The position numbers were made by a program, and so were the translations under genes. From assembly GCA_026936335.1 (NCBI GenBank), contig JAPMXV010000052.1:372001-436000 (forward strand): DNA of 64,000 nucleotides, written 5' to 3'. Origin of the DNA: Mantamonas sphyraenae (taxonomy: Eukaryota > CRuMs > Mantamonadidae). Below the pieces are notes generated by a model. That model worked only from the letters and a program-made list of their open reading frames with translations. It ran no database searches and was not told the origin of the DNA. Of this stretch, positions 22,001 to 33,342 are shown in pieces; the stretch's first letter is position 1; each line of letters opens with the position of its first letter.

Positions 22001-25000
22001 GCGCGCCGCATTCCTGGAGATGGCAGAGCAGCTGAGCCAGAAGAGCACCTACCGATTCGGGGCGGCACAGGCGTATGTGGATCGCATCGGTACGGTCGTA
22101 CGCGAGCGCGCCATGTTGTTGTTGAACAAGATGGACCCGACGGACCGCGGGGCGGGTTTCCTCGTCGAGCTGCTGATGGTCGTGTCGGAGGACTTGCACA
22201 CGGCGAGCGTGTCGAGCACAGCACAAAAAGACGTGGTGACGCGTTCGATGGGCATGCGCACGAGCGGAGGCAGACCTGGCATGGGTGCGTTGGAGCGCAC
22301 AATCAGCGCGCCTGCGCACGCCATCAAGGCAGCAGACATGTCCATGGAGTTGAGTACACACCCGCTGGACGACGTGGTGCCAGACTTGCTGGCGTTCCTG
22401 TGCAAGGACAACCTGCACAACCTGGCCACTGCGCGCGCATGGTGCATGGTGATGCGCCTGCTGTGCAAAGCGTCGTCGCTGACCATGGTATCGCAGGCCG
22501 AATTCGTGCAACTCCTGTCGACGGTGCTCATGTCGTCCGCGGAAGTGCAGGGAGTGGTGCACAATGACTTTGAATCCCTGATGAACAAGGTCCTGAACGA
22601 AACCAAGTCGCGGCGCGTTCGACGTAGCATGGTGATGGTGCTCGCAGAGACCCTGGAGTACTCGCAGTCGTTGCCGTCGCCACGCAGCTTCATGGTGGTG
22701 CTGGATGCACTCAAGAATACGGTGGATCTTGACATGAGCCCGCCCATCGACATGGTCGTGAGCATGATCGAGGCCGCCGTGCAGTGCCTTCCAGACATGC
22801 ACACCATGCGCCAAACCATGGATGCGGTGCCTGTGACACAGACAGACCTCGTGTTTGAGGTCTTGTCGCTGATCAAGCTTGTGCTTCTGGCCACAGGTTC
22901 TCAGCAGCGTCTGGGTGACCGCCTCAGCGCCGAGTCGGAGGAGAGTGCGCCTGTGTTTATTGCACGGCTCATGTCCTGGTTGACGCTGGTGAACCGCCTG
23001 GGCGTGCAGGGAGTGGCCGAGGCAGCAAAGAGGCGCAAGGACCGCGTTGTGCGTCCTCTGCGTCTGCACGAAACGGTGAGCGACATGCTGTCGCATCTGG
23101 GCAGCGACAGGCGCCTGGCGAAGCATCTGTTGCAGGCAGGCGTGTCCGTACTGTCGCACACGCCGTCGACGGCTGTGGCCAACGTGTGCATGTCTGTCAT
23201 CCACGACGACTCGCTGGCAGAGTACTTTGCTCATGAACTGGGCGCCTCCAGCATGCTTGTCGACGCCCTGACCTCCACGGGACAGATGAGTGGATTCAGC
23301 GGAGCCAACTTGGCTCCCTTGCGCAAGGCGTTGAAGAACGACTGGTCGTGGACGACCAGCACAACTTCCGTGGTGCCGCCTCCTCCGGCGCCGCCGGTGG
23401 CGCCGTCTTTGAGCAAAAACAAGGCATCCAGTGGCATTGGAAAGCTCACGGGCAAGAGCAAGGGCAAGAGCAAAGGCAGCGAGCGGGCGAGTGGCAGCAG
23501 TAACGACGCCAGTGCCGACCGTGCGCGCCACGCAAAGCAGATGCAGACGGGCGTGGACATTACGAAGCAAGTGTCAGGCTCGCCGGCACAGGTCAAGTCG
23601 ACGCTGATGGCAAACACGAGCTCGTATTGGAACTACGAGTTTGCGGACAAAACGAAGCCGCTGCAGCTGGATCTGGATTTGGGCAGCGACTCGCTGCTGC
23701 GCTCCATCAGCCTGACTTTTGTGGAAAACTACTACTACAGCATCGAGTACAGCAAACTGCCGGCGTACGTGATTGTGCTCACGGGTCGGGAGAAAGGACG
23801 CATGATGCCGTGCGGTCGCTTTCCCGTGCGCTCAGTGTTGGCTGGCACCAGCACCAGCCAGGCCTCGAGTCTGCTCAAGGTGGTTGTCCCGACTCTGGGA
23901 CTTGTGCGGTACGTGCAGTTGGTGATTCCTGCGCCGGAAAACGCGCGCACCATTGCCATGTCCTCGCTGTCCGTGATGGGTGTGCCCAACTCGAAACTTG
24001 CAGCATGGTCAGACTCGGTGACGGGTCTGGAGCCGTCGATGCTGCCTGTGGACACGGTGCTTGGCATGTTGCACAATGTGTGCAAGTACGACAGCGTGCT
24101 CACTGGCCTGTGTGCAAACTCGGCCGTTGTGGACCGCCTGTCCGCTGCGTTGCTGGAGAATTTGAGCGAGGCGACGTCGAGCAAGGTGATTGACATTGTG
24201 TGCGGCCTGTGCAACGTGGACGACTCGTTGGCAGACGCCATGATGTTGAAGCTGCAGGCGCGTGCGTCGCACAGCGGCCAAGCAAACGCCGATCTGGCGA
24301 GCGCGCTGTGCACTCTGAACAGCAGTGGGTCGGCGCGGCGTTTCCTGGGCCTGCGTTCGTTTGTGTTTGAGCAACTGGTGGAGCTTGCGGACGAGGGCAT
24401 GTCGTTGCCCACGCCTCTGTCAGGCTTTGTGGTTGCTGTTGCGCGCGCGATGAACAGCGGCAGTGCGTCGAGCGACGTGAGCAGCGAGGAGCTTCAGGCG
24501 TTGCTGAAGCTGACGGGCCTGCACTTTGAGGGCAGCACAGGTCTGGATGCACTGTTGATGCTGCTGTCTGCACTTGTGCGCCTGCAGCCGCAGCACTTTA
24601 CGGACATGCTGACCGAGAGCGAAAGCCTGTTTGACGCCAGCGCTGTGGTGGACCAGGCTCTGGTGAATCTGGGCAAACTGAGCTGTGTGAGTGCAGAAAC
24701 GAGCGCGGCGCTGGTGCAATCGATGCTGATTGAGAAGATGGCCAACAATCTCGAGCTTGTGCTGACGGATGGCGGGCGTAGCGGGGACAAGGCGCCGGAA
24801 GGCAGGCATGCAGGCAAGGGCAAGGGCAAGAGCAGCAAGGAAGACAAGAGTGGAGACACTGGACTGTCGCAGGCTCAGGAACAGGTTGTGGTGCAGACAC
24901 TGCGTTTCTTCCGCAACGCGGCGCACAACTCGACGATCAAGCAGTGGATTGGCACGCACGTGTTTGACATTGTGTTTGACGCAATCGACAAGCTGGAGTA

Positions 25001-26293
25001 CCAGTCGAGCGCAGTGGACGCGTTTGTGTCCTTGATGGAGGCCTGTCTGTCGGGCGAAAAGGAGAACCAGGAGCGTGTGGTGACCTTCCTGTTGAGCGTG
25101 GTGCAGCAAGACCAGATCTCCAAGTTTATGGCGACACTTGTGCAGCGTCTGATTGCGCTGGAAGACAAGGTTGCAGTGTGTATGTTGCGCCTGCCCGGAA
25201 GTGAACTGGACCTTGAGCAGATGATTGCACAGGCTGCGGAGGAGGTGGCGGCACCGGCGTGGTCGTTCGAGTGGGACGAGACACGTGGCCACGCGGAGTT
25301 GCATGTGGATGGCGACACGTTGACAGCGTCTGCCAACGCGTCGTACGTGTGGCGCACCATGCTCGGCTCGGCGCCGTTTGAGTCGACGGGTGTGACGTCG
25401 TACACGGTGGAGGTGGCCAAGTCGTCGTCATCTTGCAACATTTTCATCGGTGTGGCTGAGGATGGCCACAAGAAGGACCAGTATGTGGGTCAAAACGCAC
25501 AGACTCCTGGATGGGCGTTCTATGGCTGCTCGCCGGGGTACCTGTACCACAACGGTGGAAGCAAGAACTACGGCGCGGCGCTGCGCCAAGGCGACCTGGT
25601 GACGATTACGGTTGACATGGACGAGGGCACCATGTCTGTGTCAGTCAACGACATGTCTCACGGCGTGGCGTACTCGGACATTCCGCGAGATAAGGATCTT
25701 TTTGCTGCGGTGTCGCTCTACGACGCCAACGACCAGTTGCGCATTGTGGAATGTGATTGGTCTGGATCGTCGAGCAACGAGGTCGAGGAAGGATTGCAGC
25801 CCGGTGTAAGTGCATACCAGGTGGCCAGCGACAGTGCGGTGAAGTACCACCGTACAGAGCCTGTGCTTGAGTTTGGCCGCGAGCTTACGGTGGAGGGCAT
25901 GACGCGTGCCCTGCTTTCACGAGGCATGAAAATGGAGGTGCGCACGAGCGGCGACGCTTCATCGACGCCTGTGAGTGGGTCGGTGACGCTGGGTGAGCTG
26001 CTGTCGTCCGACAGCGGGTCGGAGATTGTGGACGTGTGGTACTCTGTGCAAAAGGTGAACGCGGAAGAGACACAGGTGAAGGGACAGGGACAGGAACAGG
26101 GACAGGGGCATGCACAGAGCAATGCTCATTCGTCTGGCGTCGGTACAGCAGGCAGCAGCGGAAGCGGAACGGGGCACGCGGCGCGTGACGTGCTAAAGGT
26201 GGGCTCTGCAGCAGCAGCGACTACGCCCGTGCTGGACACGTTCACGGAAAAGGGTGGCTTGCAGCGGTTGATGGCACTGGTGAGTGCCCAAGT

Positions 26294-26327
<34 letters not shown>

Positions 26328-28496
26328 GGCGGAAGCTCAGCAGGCGTGTGGAAGCTGTGGCTGAAGGAACTGGCGTCGATGATGACCATCAGCGGATACG
26401 CATCGGCGTTCATCCAGGACCAAACCAGCCGGGAGCTGCTGTTTTGCTTGCTGATGAACAAGGATCCGGCGGAGGAGTCGAGCGTGAGCGAAGAGGACCT
26501 TGCACACCCCGAGCGGCTGCTGGAGAATGTGTTCCATGCACTGCTCGCGCGTAAAGAGTCGCTGCAGAAGCGTCTCAAGGTGCGTGAGGACACGGTGAGC
26601 GGTGGCACGTTTGCGTTTATGCTTGCAACGATGTCCTCGCTGAGCTCGACGGCGCACAGGAACCCCGAGCGGTTTGCAGAGGTGGTGGCACCTTCGGCCA
26701 AGGGCAAGGGCAAGGAGACAGGTAGCACGAGCCAGAGCAACAAGAGCAGGGGAAGGGGCGGAGGTGGCGGCGGAAGCGGCAAGAAGTATTGGGCAGCCGG
26801 GACGGGCTACGGCACGAATTCGGACAGCAGCAGCGACTGGAACCATCGCAAGTATGTGAAAGAGCAGGAAAAGAAGGCGGAGGAGTTGCAGGAGCACCTG
26901 TTGGTGATGGATCTGTTTTTCGAGGCGTTTGAAGAAGGGTCGCCGTTGCCCGAGGGCCTGGTGGAGTTGCTGCTGGATTCGTGCTTCGTGCCTGTGCTGA
27001 GCAGCTACCTGAGGAACGACTCGTTGCTGGACATGTCCAAGTTTGTGGGCCTGTACATGACGGTGTTCCAGCTGACGCAGCGGCTGACGCAGCACAGCGG
27101 GCTGTGGCCGCTGTTGGAGACACTGCCTGGCGACGAGCCAGGTCATGGGGTGGCCAAACTGATGCAGCACATGAACGGCATGGCGAGTGTGATCACCAAG
27201 CGTGCGTCTGGGGAGGAGGACGCAGAGGTGGTCGAGCTGGCACACGCAATCACGTTGGCGTACAGCGCCGTGGAGCATGCCATGGAGCAGCTGGAAACAA
27301 AGAGAAAGGCAGACAAGGGCAAGGGTGCGGCAGCGGCGAGTGGTGGCTCGTCATCGTCGTCGGACGGCGAAGGAGGCGCAGGCGAAGAGGACGCGCTGGC
27401 GGCGCTGAAGGAGGCGTATGTGGCCATGTGGGAGGAGCACCAGTTTGACGAGTGTGACATGAGTGAAGGTGGGTCGTACGGAACACACCACTACTGCAGC
27501 AACATCATGCAGGGATCGGGCAACGAGTCGGCCAAGGTGAAGCGACTTGTGCGTGAGATGGGCTCGATGAGCATGAGTTTGCCCAAGTTTTGGGGCTCGT
27601 CGGTGGCTGTGCGTGTGGATGAGGAGCGTCTGGACGTGATGAAGGCCATCATCACGGGACCGGAGGGCACACCGTACAGCAATGGCGTGTTCCTGTTCGA
27701 CCTGTTTGCGCCTTCAAACTATCCGAACGGACCGCCGCTGGTGAATCTGGAAACGACGGGCAACCACTCGGTGCGGTTTAATCCGAACCTGTACAACGAG
27801 GGCAAGGTGTGCCTGTCGCTATTGGGCACGTGGAGTGGCGGGGCCAACGAGCAATGGAACTCGGAGACCTCGACGCTGCTGCAGGTGTTTGTGTCCATCC
27901 AAAGTCTGATTCTGGTGGACGAGCCGTACTTCAACGAACCGGGATATGAGTCGAGCATGGGCACGGCAAGCGGCATTGCGTCGTCGCGTGCGTACAACGA
28001 AAACATCCGTTGGGCGACTGTGAAGTGGGCCATGGTGGACCAGATCCGCCACCCGTCGCCACACTTCCGGGAGTTGATCCACGAGCACTTCCGCATGAAG
28101 CGCGAGCACATCTGCAAGCAGGTGCTGGAGTGGCTGGAGGAAGCCAAGTCGAGCCCGGATAAGCAGCACGCGAAGAAGCTGCAGAAGGAATTTGACGAGT
28201 TGGTGACGGAGCTGCAGGCACTGGACCCTGAGACGCCGCTGAAGATCCCTGGCCAGGAGGAGAAGATGGAGGCGGAGCGGAGGGAGGCGGTGAAGAAGGA
28301 ACTGGAGTTCTGGGATGCAGCGATTGGGTTGACAGAGATTGTGCCGGACATGCCCATGGGTCTGCTTGTGGAAGCGATGAAGCGCCACGACAAGAATCTG
28401 GAGCCTGCGCTGAACTGGCTGTTTGAGAGCGGCATCGACTTCCTAGCGAGCCACCCTGAGCTCGCTGAAAAGACGAGGCCTGTCCTGGACGAATGA
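16099..28496 (+). CDS. Giant BIRC6/BRUCE-like BIR-SPRY-UBC-UBA ubiquitin-conjugating protein
   Basis: Predicted 4,007 residues. Exons are 16099-16270, 16368-16555, 16702-16842 and one huge exon, 16974-28496. In animals BIRC6 is a hybrid E2/E3 that ubiquitinates apoptotic and autophagy factors. Domain order: N-terminal propeller-like region interrupted by a BIR domain (about 231-310: REQTFEHWP, LARAGFYH, WETDDHPWEEH, KPHCEFV); long helical-repeat regions with two discoidin/CBD-like beta modules (about 1080-1240 and 2205-2330); a SPRY domain (about 2927-3095: FIGVAEDG, GWAFYGCSPGYLYHNGG, LVTITVDMDEGTMSV); the UBC core (about 3686-3880: GPEGTPYSNGVFLFDLF, RFNPNLYNEGKVCLSLL, with catalytic Cys about 3780, then EPYFNEPGYE); and a UBA-like C-terminus (about 3957-4000). 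Several Ser and Lys/Gly low-complexity linkers. The UBC block matches BIRC6 very closely; SPRY and UBA are additions compared with the human protein as I know it. Confidence 0.9.
26293..26335 (+). repeat. AGC trinucleotide run (poly-Ser) in the BIRC6-like gene
   Basis: A run of about a dozen AGC/AGT codons encoding serine in a linker just before the helical region preceding the UBC domain. Frame is preserved; likely length-variable. Confidence 0.85.
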
Positions 28497-28710
28497 AGCG
28501 GATGTTCCTTTGCTGATCCTTTGCTGTTCCTTTGCTTTGCTTTTTGCGGTGTTCAGTGGTGGTTGGGTGGGGTGGTGGGTGATGATGCGTTGCAGTTCGC
28601 GACAATGTGGGCAGAAGAGACTTTCGTGTTTTTGCAGAATCCATTTCCTTCATCTCAACACACTGCTGCCTTGGCGGACGTTCCGTCCCATTCGTCGCAC
28701 GGCAAGGTGC

Positions 28711-30613
28711 TTACTCGGAAGCCTCCTTGAGCTTGGCGTTCTCGGCCTCGAGCTCGGCCACGCGTGCCTCGAGTTCGGCGATCTTGGCCTGGGCCTCCTT
28801 GAGGGCCTCGGCGTTGCCGCTGCCAAAGCTCTTCATCTTCTTGGCCTTGGGCTTGGAAGAGGAAGAAGAGGAGCCGCTGGAGCCGGGCTTGGTGGCCTCA
28901 TAAATGTCCTTGGCGTCCATGAGCTTGGGGTCGGCGTCAGCGCCACCCACCCACTCCTCGGCGGTGAGGGCAGCCTCGCCGGAGAAGGTCTCGGGGAAGA
29001 TGTCGTCCTGGAACATGTCGCTCTTGCGGGGCACAACCATCTCAAGGGGCTCGATGGAGTTGCTGGTGAGTTTGAGGAGGCGCGTGATCTCACAGCCGTA
29101 CACGTTGCAGGCACGCTTGGGGAGCATGGCCATGCCGCGAGAGGGCGAGTTGCTCTTGTACTCGTTGAGGTAGTAGTAGTAGGGCTTGGAGTCCTCAAAC
29201 TCGTAGTAGCGGATGTTGCCGTCACCCTTGCCTGCGAGGAACATGACTCCCGTGTCCTCGTCGTAGAAGGGCATGATGATGCCCGAGGCGGTGTCGATCT
29301 CGCACGTGGCAATGGGCTTCTCCATGGCACGCGGGTCCCAGATGCCAAAGATGCGGTCCGAGGTGCGGCTGAAGCCAGACACAAACAGCTTGTCCTTCTT
29401 GCCCATCCACACGCAGCGGGAGCCCTTGACGCCCGGGTGGCCGTCGGTCTCGGCAGCGATGGCGTTCTGACGCGGGTCAATAATGCGCACCTTCTTGTCG
29501 CGGCACGAAGTCAGGATCTGAGAGCCCTGGTAGTTCCAGTCGGAGCACTGGATGATGTCGCCGTGGCCTTCCACGCTGGCGTGCTCGGCACCGGTCTCGA
29601 TGTCCCACAGCTTCAGGGTGTGGTCGGTCGACGTGGACATCAGGATGTTGTCCGCCACCGGGTTGAAGTGGATCTCGCCCACCTGTAGCGTGTGACCAGG
29701 GTGAGGCACGAGGTTGGTCCGGGACGTTTTTGTGTGTGTGCAGGTTTTGCAACAAGGAGGGTTTTTCGCCAGAGACGAAACAAGCGTGCGGCACAGGCCG
29801 ACAGCGAGCAGCAGGAGCGCAGAGGGACACACACAGGGATGAATGGGGTGCGAGGAACGAGGTGTGAGCAGATGGCCATGGCACATGGGCAGGGTGTGTG
29901 TGGATTTGCGAGAGTTGGGCGGAGAAAGCGAGTTGCTGCGTGGCGGGAGGGCTTTTCACCGAGAGGGAAAGTCGTCAGGCAGAAAAAGGGCTGTGCAACC
30001 CCAAGGAGGATGGCATGCAGGGTATGGGTGGTGCACACAGGGGCGTAGACACAACATGCGTCCTGGGGAATGGCGAGTGCAGTGCATGCAAGGGCGTGTA
30101 GTGCAGGAGAGGTGCAAAGGCAGATGGCGGGAGTGAAAAAAAAAGGCTGGGGCCCCATGATTTGACGATTGGCAAACACGGGTGCTGCGCGGCACATGGG
30201 CATGTGGAGCGTACCTTGCGCTGATGGCCGAGCAGCTCCTGCAAGCACTCGTCGCTGGTCTCGGTGAGGCCCTCCTCAGGGATGCCCCAGATCTTGATGG
30301 AGCAGTCCTCGGAACAGGAGGCGATGAGGTGGTCGTTGAACGGGTGGAAGTCCAGGTCGAGGACATGTCCAGTGTGGCCCGTGAACAGAGGCTGCTGGTC
30401 GACGGGGCGGCCAGTGTTCTCCTGGTTGATCACAGCAAAGGCACCTCCTCCTCCGGCGTCCCAGCACACACCGATGAACAGCGAGTTGGCCTTGATGTAG
30501 TTGCTATCCCAAGCGGAGCGGGTCAGCTTGATAGCATCGTAGCACTGCTCCTTCTTGCGTGCTGTGCCAAACACGTGGCGATACTTGCTCTGGCGCATGT
30601 TGAACTTGGACAT
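28711..30613 (-). CDS. Coronin
   Basis: F-actin-binding WD-repeat protein that controls Arp2/3 and cofilin at the cortex. 456 residues, the normal short-coronin length. Exons are 30613-30215 and 29682-28711, joined in phase 0 (HQRK then VGEIHFNPVADN). The start MSKFNMRQSKYRHVFGTA is the coronin signature. The beta-propeller follows (GHTGHVLDLDFHPFNDHLIAS, STDHTLKLWDIETG, GKGDGNIRYYEF), then the coronin extension, a Ser-rich linker and a C-terminal heptad coiled coil (IAELEARVAELEAENAKL) expected to oligomerise. The intron, 532 nt, is the longest found in this window. Convergent with the BIRC6-like gene (214 bp between stops). Confidence 0.96.
29683..30214 (-). other. Long coronin intron (532 nt)
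   Basis: This gap of more than 500 bases lies inside the coronin gene, between the phase-0 donor GTACGC and the acceptor CTACAG. On the coronin strand it is rich in CA/GT-type simple sequence and cytosine tracts. I see no conserved reading frame, tRNA or convincing snoRNA boxes in it on either strand. Confidence 0.8.
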
Positions 30614-30983
30614 GATGGATGTCTTTTGTTTTGTTTGAAAAAGGTGGGTGGAGGTGGGCAGGGCCAACCCACTCACGACGCTATGTTCACTTTGCTCTCC
30701 TCACACGCAGCAACCGTGTGGATGGACAACACACGAACCGGACCCACTGTGTATGCCTCTTGCCACTGCTGGGAAGCACAGTATGCCTCCACCTTCCGCA
30801 CGACAGCGACGGCACCATGCTGGATGCTCTTTAGCACCAGAGAGGTCATCAAGGAGCTGGAGTGGGGAGTGTTGGGACGATTGGATGGGTGCATGTGTGC
30901 ATGTGAGGTGAGTGTGAGTGAAAACTGGACATCAGGACCTATTCCCAGTTTGCTCCAAATTCAGCTTGCGCCTGCGCACCGCT
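30614..30983. promoter_or_regulatory. Divergent intergenic region between coronin and BTB gene
   Basis: The longest intergenic stretch, about 370 bp, presumably holds the 5' UTRs and promoters of two divergent genes. A plus-strand frame open from ATG 30681 ends at a GTGAGT donor-like site at 30909, and a 73-codon minus-strand frame lies at 30673-30894. Neither resembles a known protein. A non-coding upstream exon of the BTB gene ending at 30908 is possible. No TATA-like element was convincing. Confidence 0.4.
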
Positions 30984-32012
30984 ATGGAAACGATGAAGCA
31001 CACGTACCGTGAGAGCACAAAGAGTAGGGAGTGCTGCGGTGCATGGAGGGACGCCAGCGCGAGGGCAACCAAGCCGGTGGCAACGATGCCGATTCCGATC
31101 TTCATCTCCAAGCTGCTTGGCTTCTTGCCGCCCGTCATCAAGGCTGTTGACTTGGGCGTCAAAGCGCTGAAGCTGACCAACGAATTGGCACCCAAAAAGC
31201 TGACGCCGAGCGAGTGGGTGCGTATCAGCACGGGAGGGGTCACACACAGGACAACGCTGCACACGCTGGTGGGTAGGGAGCCGCGTAGTGTGTTTGCCAT
31301 CCTCAACGAGGCCCATGTGATGGAGCGAGTGATGATGGAGCAGGGCAAGGAGGAAAAGGACATCAAGGAACAAACAAAGCGAGTGCTGAACCGCGTGGAC
31401 GCGGCCGTGCTGCGTACCGTGCAGTGGAAACGTGTCGAGGACGGCGACGACGATATGCAGCTCGATGCAGACCCAGAGTACTTTCGCACCATCCTCAACT
31501 ACCTTCGCCACGGCCAGCTGGCCGTCGACCTCAACATCAACTTGTACGGTCTGCTAGCCGAGGCGCAGAGGTTGCAACTGCGCGATCTGGAAACTGACTT
31601 GCGCGAACTGCTCCAGCGCATGGACAGCAGCAGTTCGGGCATCACTCCGATCACGCTCATGAAGCCTCCTGCGCGTCCCTCCCACAAGCAGCACAGCACG
31701 CGGCCTCATGGCGTCGTGCTGATCACTCCCCGCCGCAACAACGCAGGCAAGATGTGGCTCCCCGCTTCTCAAGGACCGTCTACTCTGGCATCCACAACCA
31801 CACCACCGGCGGCATCATCATCGTCATCATCATCATCATCACCATCGTCTTCATCGTCATCTTCATCATCATCGCCCTCCTCCTCCTCCTCCTCTTCCTC
31901 CTCACACCACACACGCGCCAGTGACAGCAAGCACGAGGCAGGGATGGCCATGGCTGTTGGTCTGGCTGCGTTGGCATTGCTGGACACGTCACCGTTTGAG
32001 ACACCGATGTAG
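30984..32012 (+). CDS. BTB/POZ (T1, KCTD-type) domain protein with Ser-rich tail
   Basis: 342 residues, one exon. A short hydrophobic N-terminal stretch (MPIPIFISKLLGFLPPV) precedes a T1-type BTB domain: WVRISTGGVTHRTTLHTLV, then a charged insert of about 50 residues, then LDADPEYFRTILNYLRHGQL and GLLAEAQRLQLRDLETDLRELL. KCTD proteins with this fold assemble as oligomers and often recruit cullin-3. The tail has a long near-pure serine tract (31798-31910) and a final hydrophobic segment (GMAMAVGLAALALL). ATG 30984 is the first in frame; ATG 31086 is equally plausible and begins at the hydrophobic stretch. No potassium-channel pore is present. Confidence 0.8.
   Translation: METMKHTYRESTKSRECCGAWRDASARATKPVATMPIPIFISKLLGFLPPVIKAVDLGVKALKLTNELAPKKLTPSEWVRISTGGVTHRTTLHTLVGREPRSVFAILNEAHVMERVMMEQGKEEKDIKEQTKRVLNRVDAAVLRTVQWKRVEDGDDDMQLDADPEYFRTILNYLRHGQLAVDLNINLYGLLAEAQRLQLRDLETDLRELLQRMDSSSSGITPITLMKPPARPSHKQHSTRPHGVVLITPRRNNAGKMWLPASQGPSTLASTTTPPAASSSSSSSSSPSSSSSSSSSSPSSSSSSSSSHHTRASDSKHEAGMAMAVGLAALALLDTSPFETPM
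31798..31912 (+). repeat. Serine-coding TCA/TCC microsatellite
   Basis: Imperfect trinucleotide run of TCA, TCG, TCT and TCC codons encoding about 30 serines broken by single prolines, within the BTB protein. It is likely length-polymorphic by replication slippage and probably encodes a disordered linker. Confidence 0.9.
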
Positions 32013-32037
32013 TGAGCAGCAATCCCCACGTTCTTGT

Positions 32038-33266
32038 TTACTTCTTCTTGCGGAGGTGCTCAAACGCCTGGATGGTCTGCTTGAAAGCCAGCTCCTGCGA
32101 GTACAGTGGCTTGTAACCAATGTCGCGCTTGGCAGCAGTGATCTTGAAGTAATGGTGGGTGCCGGTGACCTGGACACGCGAGCTGTTGAAAGTCGGGTTC
32201 CAGTTGATGCCCACCTTGGCCAGCAGAAAGACAATGAGGTCCAGGAACAGAGCAATGTAGAGGATAAGGGCGTACGGCAGGTGGATCTTGGGACGGGGAT
32301 ACCCCAGAGCCTCGACCATGTCGCCGGCGACGCTCCAGAACTTCATGGGCTGGTCGTCGCTGACAAAAAAGGCCTTGCCACACGCAGCCGAGCCAGGGTA
32401 CAACGACTGGGCACCAAAGATATGTGCGGCGGCCGCGTTGCGAACGTAAGTAAAGTCCACCAGGTTCTCGCCGTCGCCAATGGTAAACTTGAGCTTGCCA
32501 GCAGCAGCGGCAGCAACGAGGTTGGGCATCAGCTGGGCGTCGCGAGGGCCGTACAGCGTGTGCGGCCGGATGGACACCGTCATGAGATCCTTCTTGCCGT
32601 TCGCCTTCATGACCAGCTGCTCTGCCAGCTGTTTCGTGTACGCGTAGTAGTCGTACGGCTTGGCTGGGTACGGCAACGACTCGTCGCCCCAGTGCAGGTC
32701 CTTGCCTTCAAACACCACGCTTGCCGTGCTTGTGTATACCAGCTTCGTCACACCAGACGTTTGGCACGCGTCAATGACGTTCTGCGTGCCGTCAACCACC
32801 ACGCGGTAGAACAGTGTGTTGGCTCCACGTGCAGCTGCGTTGGGTGCCACACAGTGGATCACCACGTCGATGTCCTTCATCGCCTTCAGCAAATCCTGCA
32901 AAGTAGGAATCCCCGCCGCGAGCAAAAAGTTTGTGTGTGTGTGTGTGCTGTGTCAGAACCATGGGGACTGTGAAGAGGGCACCCCACACGCGTTTCCCGT
33001 TCCGCTCACACACGCACCTCTTGCTTGGTGATGTCACCCAGCACCTCATCCACGTCATCCTCCTTGTTTTCGTTGGCACGCAGGTCAAACACGCGCACAC
33101 TGGCCACCTGTGCCTCCAGCTCTGCACCGGTGTCGCCGTCGGGTTGGCCGCCACGCATTCGCGCAAGCAGCAGCTCCACAATGTGCGATCCCAGGAAGCC
33201 GTTGCCTCCAATCACCAAATAGTTCTCTGGTTGCGGCTCCTCGAACGGGCTGCTGCGTGTGCTCAT
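32038..33266 (-). CDS. NSDHL: Sterol-4-alpha-carboxylate 3-dehydrogenase (3-beta-HSD family)
   Basis: Sterol C4-demethylation enzyme: oxidises and decarboxylates 4-carboxysterols with NAD(P) at the ER or lipid droplets. 368 residues. Exons are 33266-33018 and 32895-32038; the intron is 122 nt, phase 0, with TTCTGACACAG-type branch sequence. It has the Rossmann motif VIGGNGFLGSHIVELLL, then VVIHCVAPN, LVYTSTASVVFEGKD, the catalytic YAYTK (Y-x3-K), SIRPHTLYGPRD, GENLVDFTYV, and a hydrophobic segment near the end (HLPYALILYIALFLDLIVFL), as in NSDHL. The C-terminus FEHLRKKK resembles the ER-retention-like end of NSDHL. Other 3-beta-HSD relatives are possible but fit less well. Convergent with the BTB gene. 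Confidence 0.88.
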
Positions 33267-33342
33267 CTTTGTGTGTTGTGTGTGTTCGCGTGGCATCCGC
33301 TGCGCGCCACCTGACCAAACACATCTCCACTTTGTCCCGCTC

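Noticed and set aside
29683-30214. Several overlapping open frames (up to about 200 codons) inside the coronin intron
   Set aside because: They extend out of exon shadow frames, have no family resemblance and sit between strong splice sites of coronin.
30673-30894. Minus-strand 73-codon frame between coronin and BTB genes
   Set aside because: No recognisable domain, no support beyond being open; more likely 5' UTR or promoter sequence.
31798-31912. Serine tract as evidence of a mis-called gene
   Set aside because: The BTB/T1 fold upstream is clear and the frame continues beyond the tract to a stop, so it is a normal microsatellite in coding sequence.
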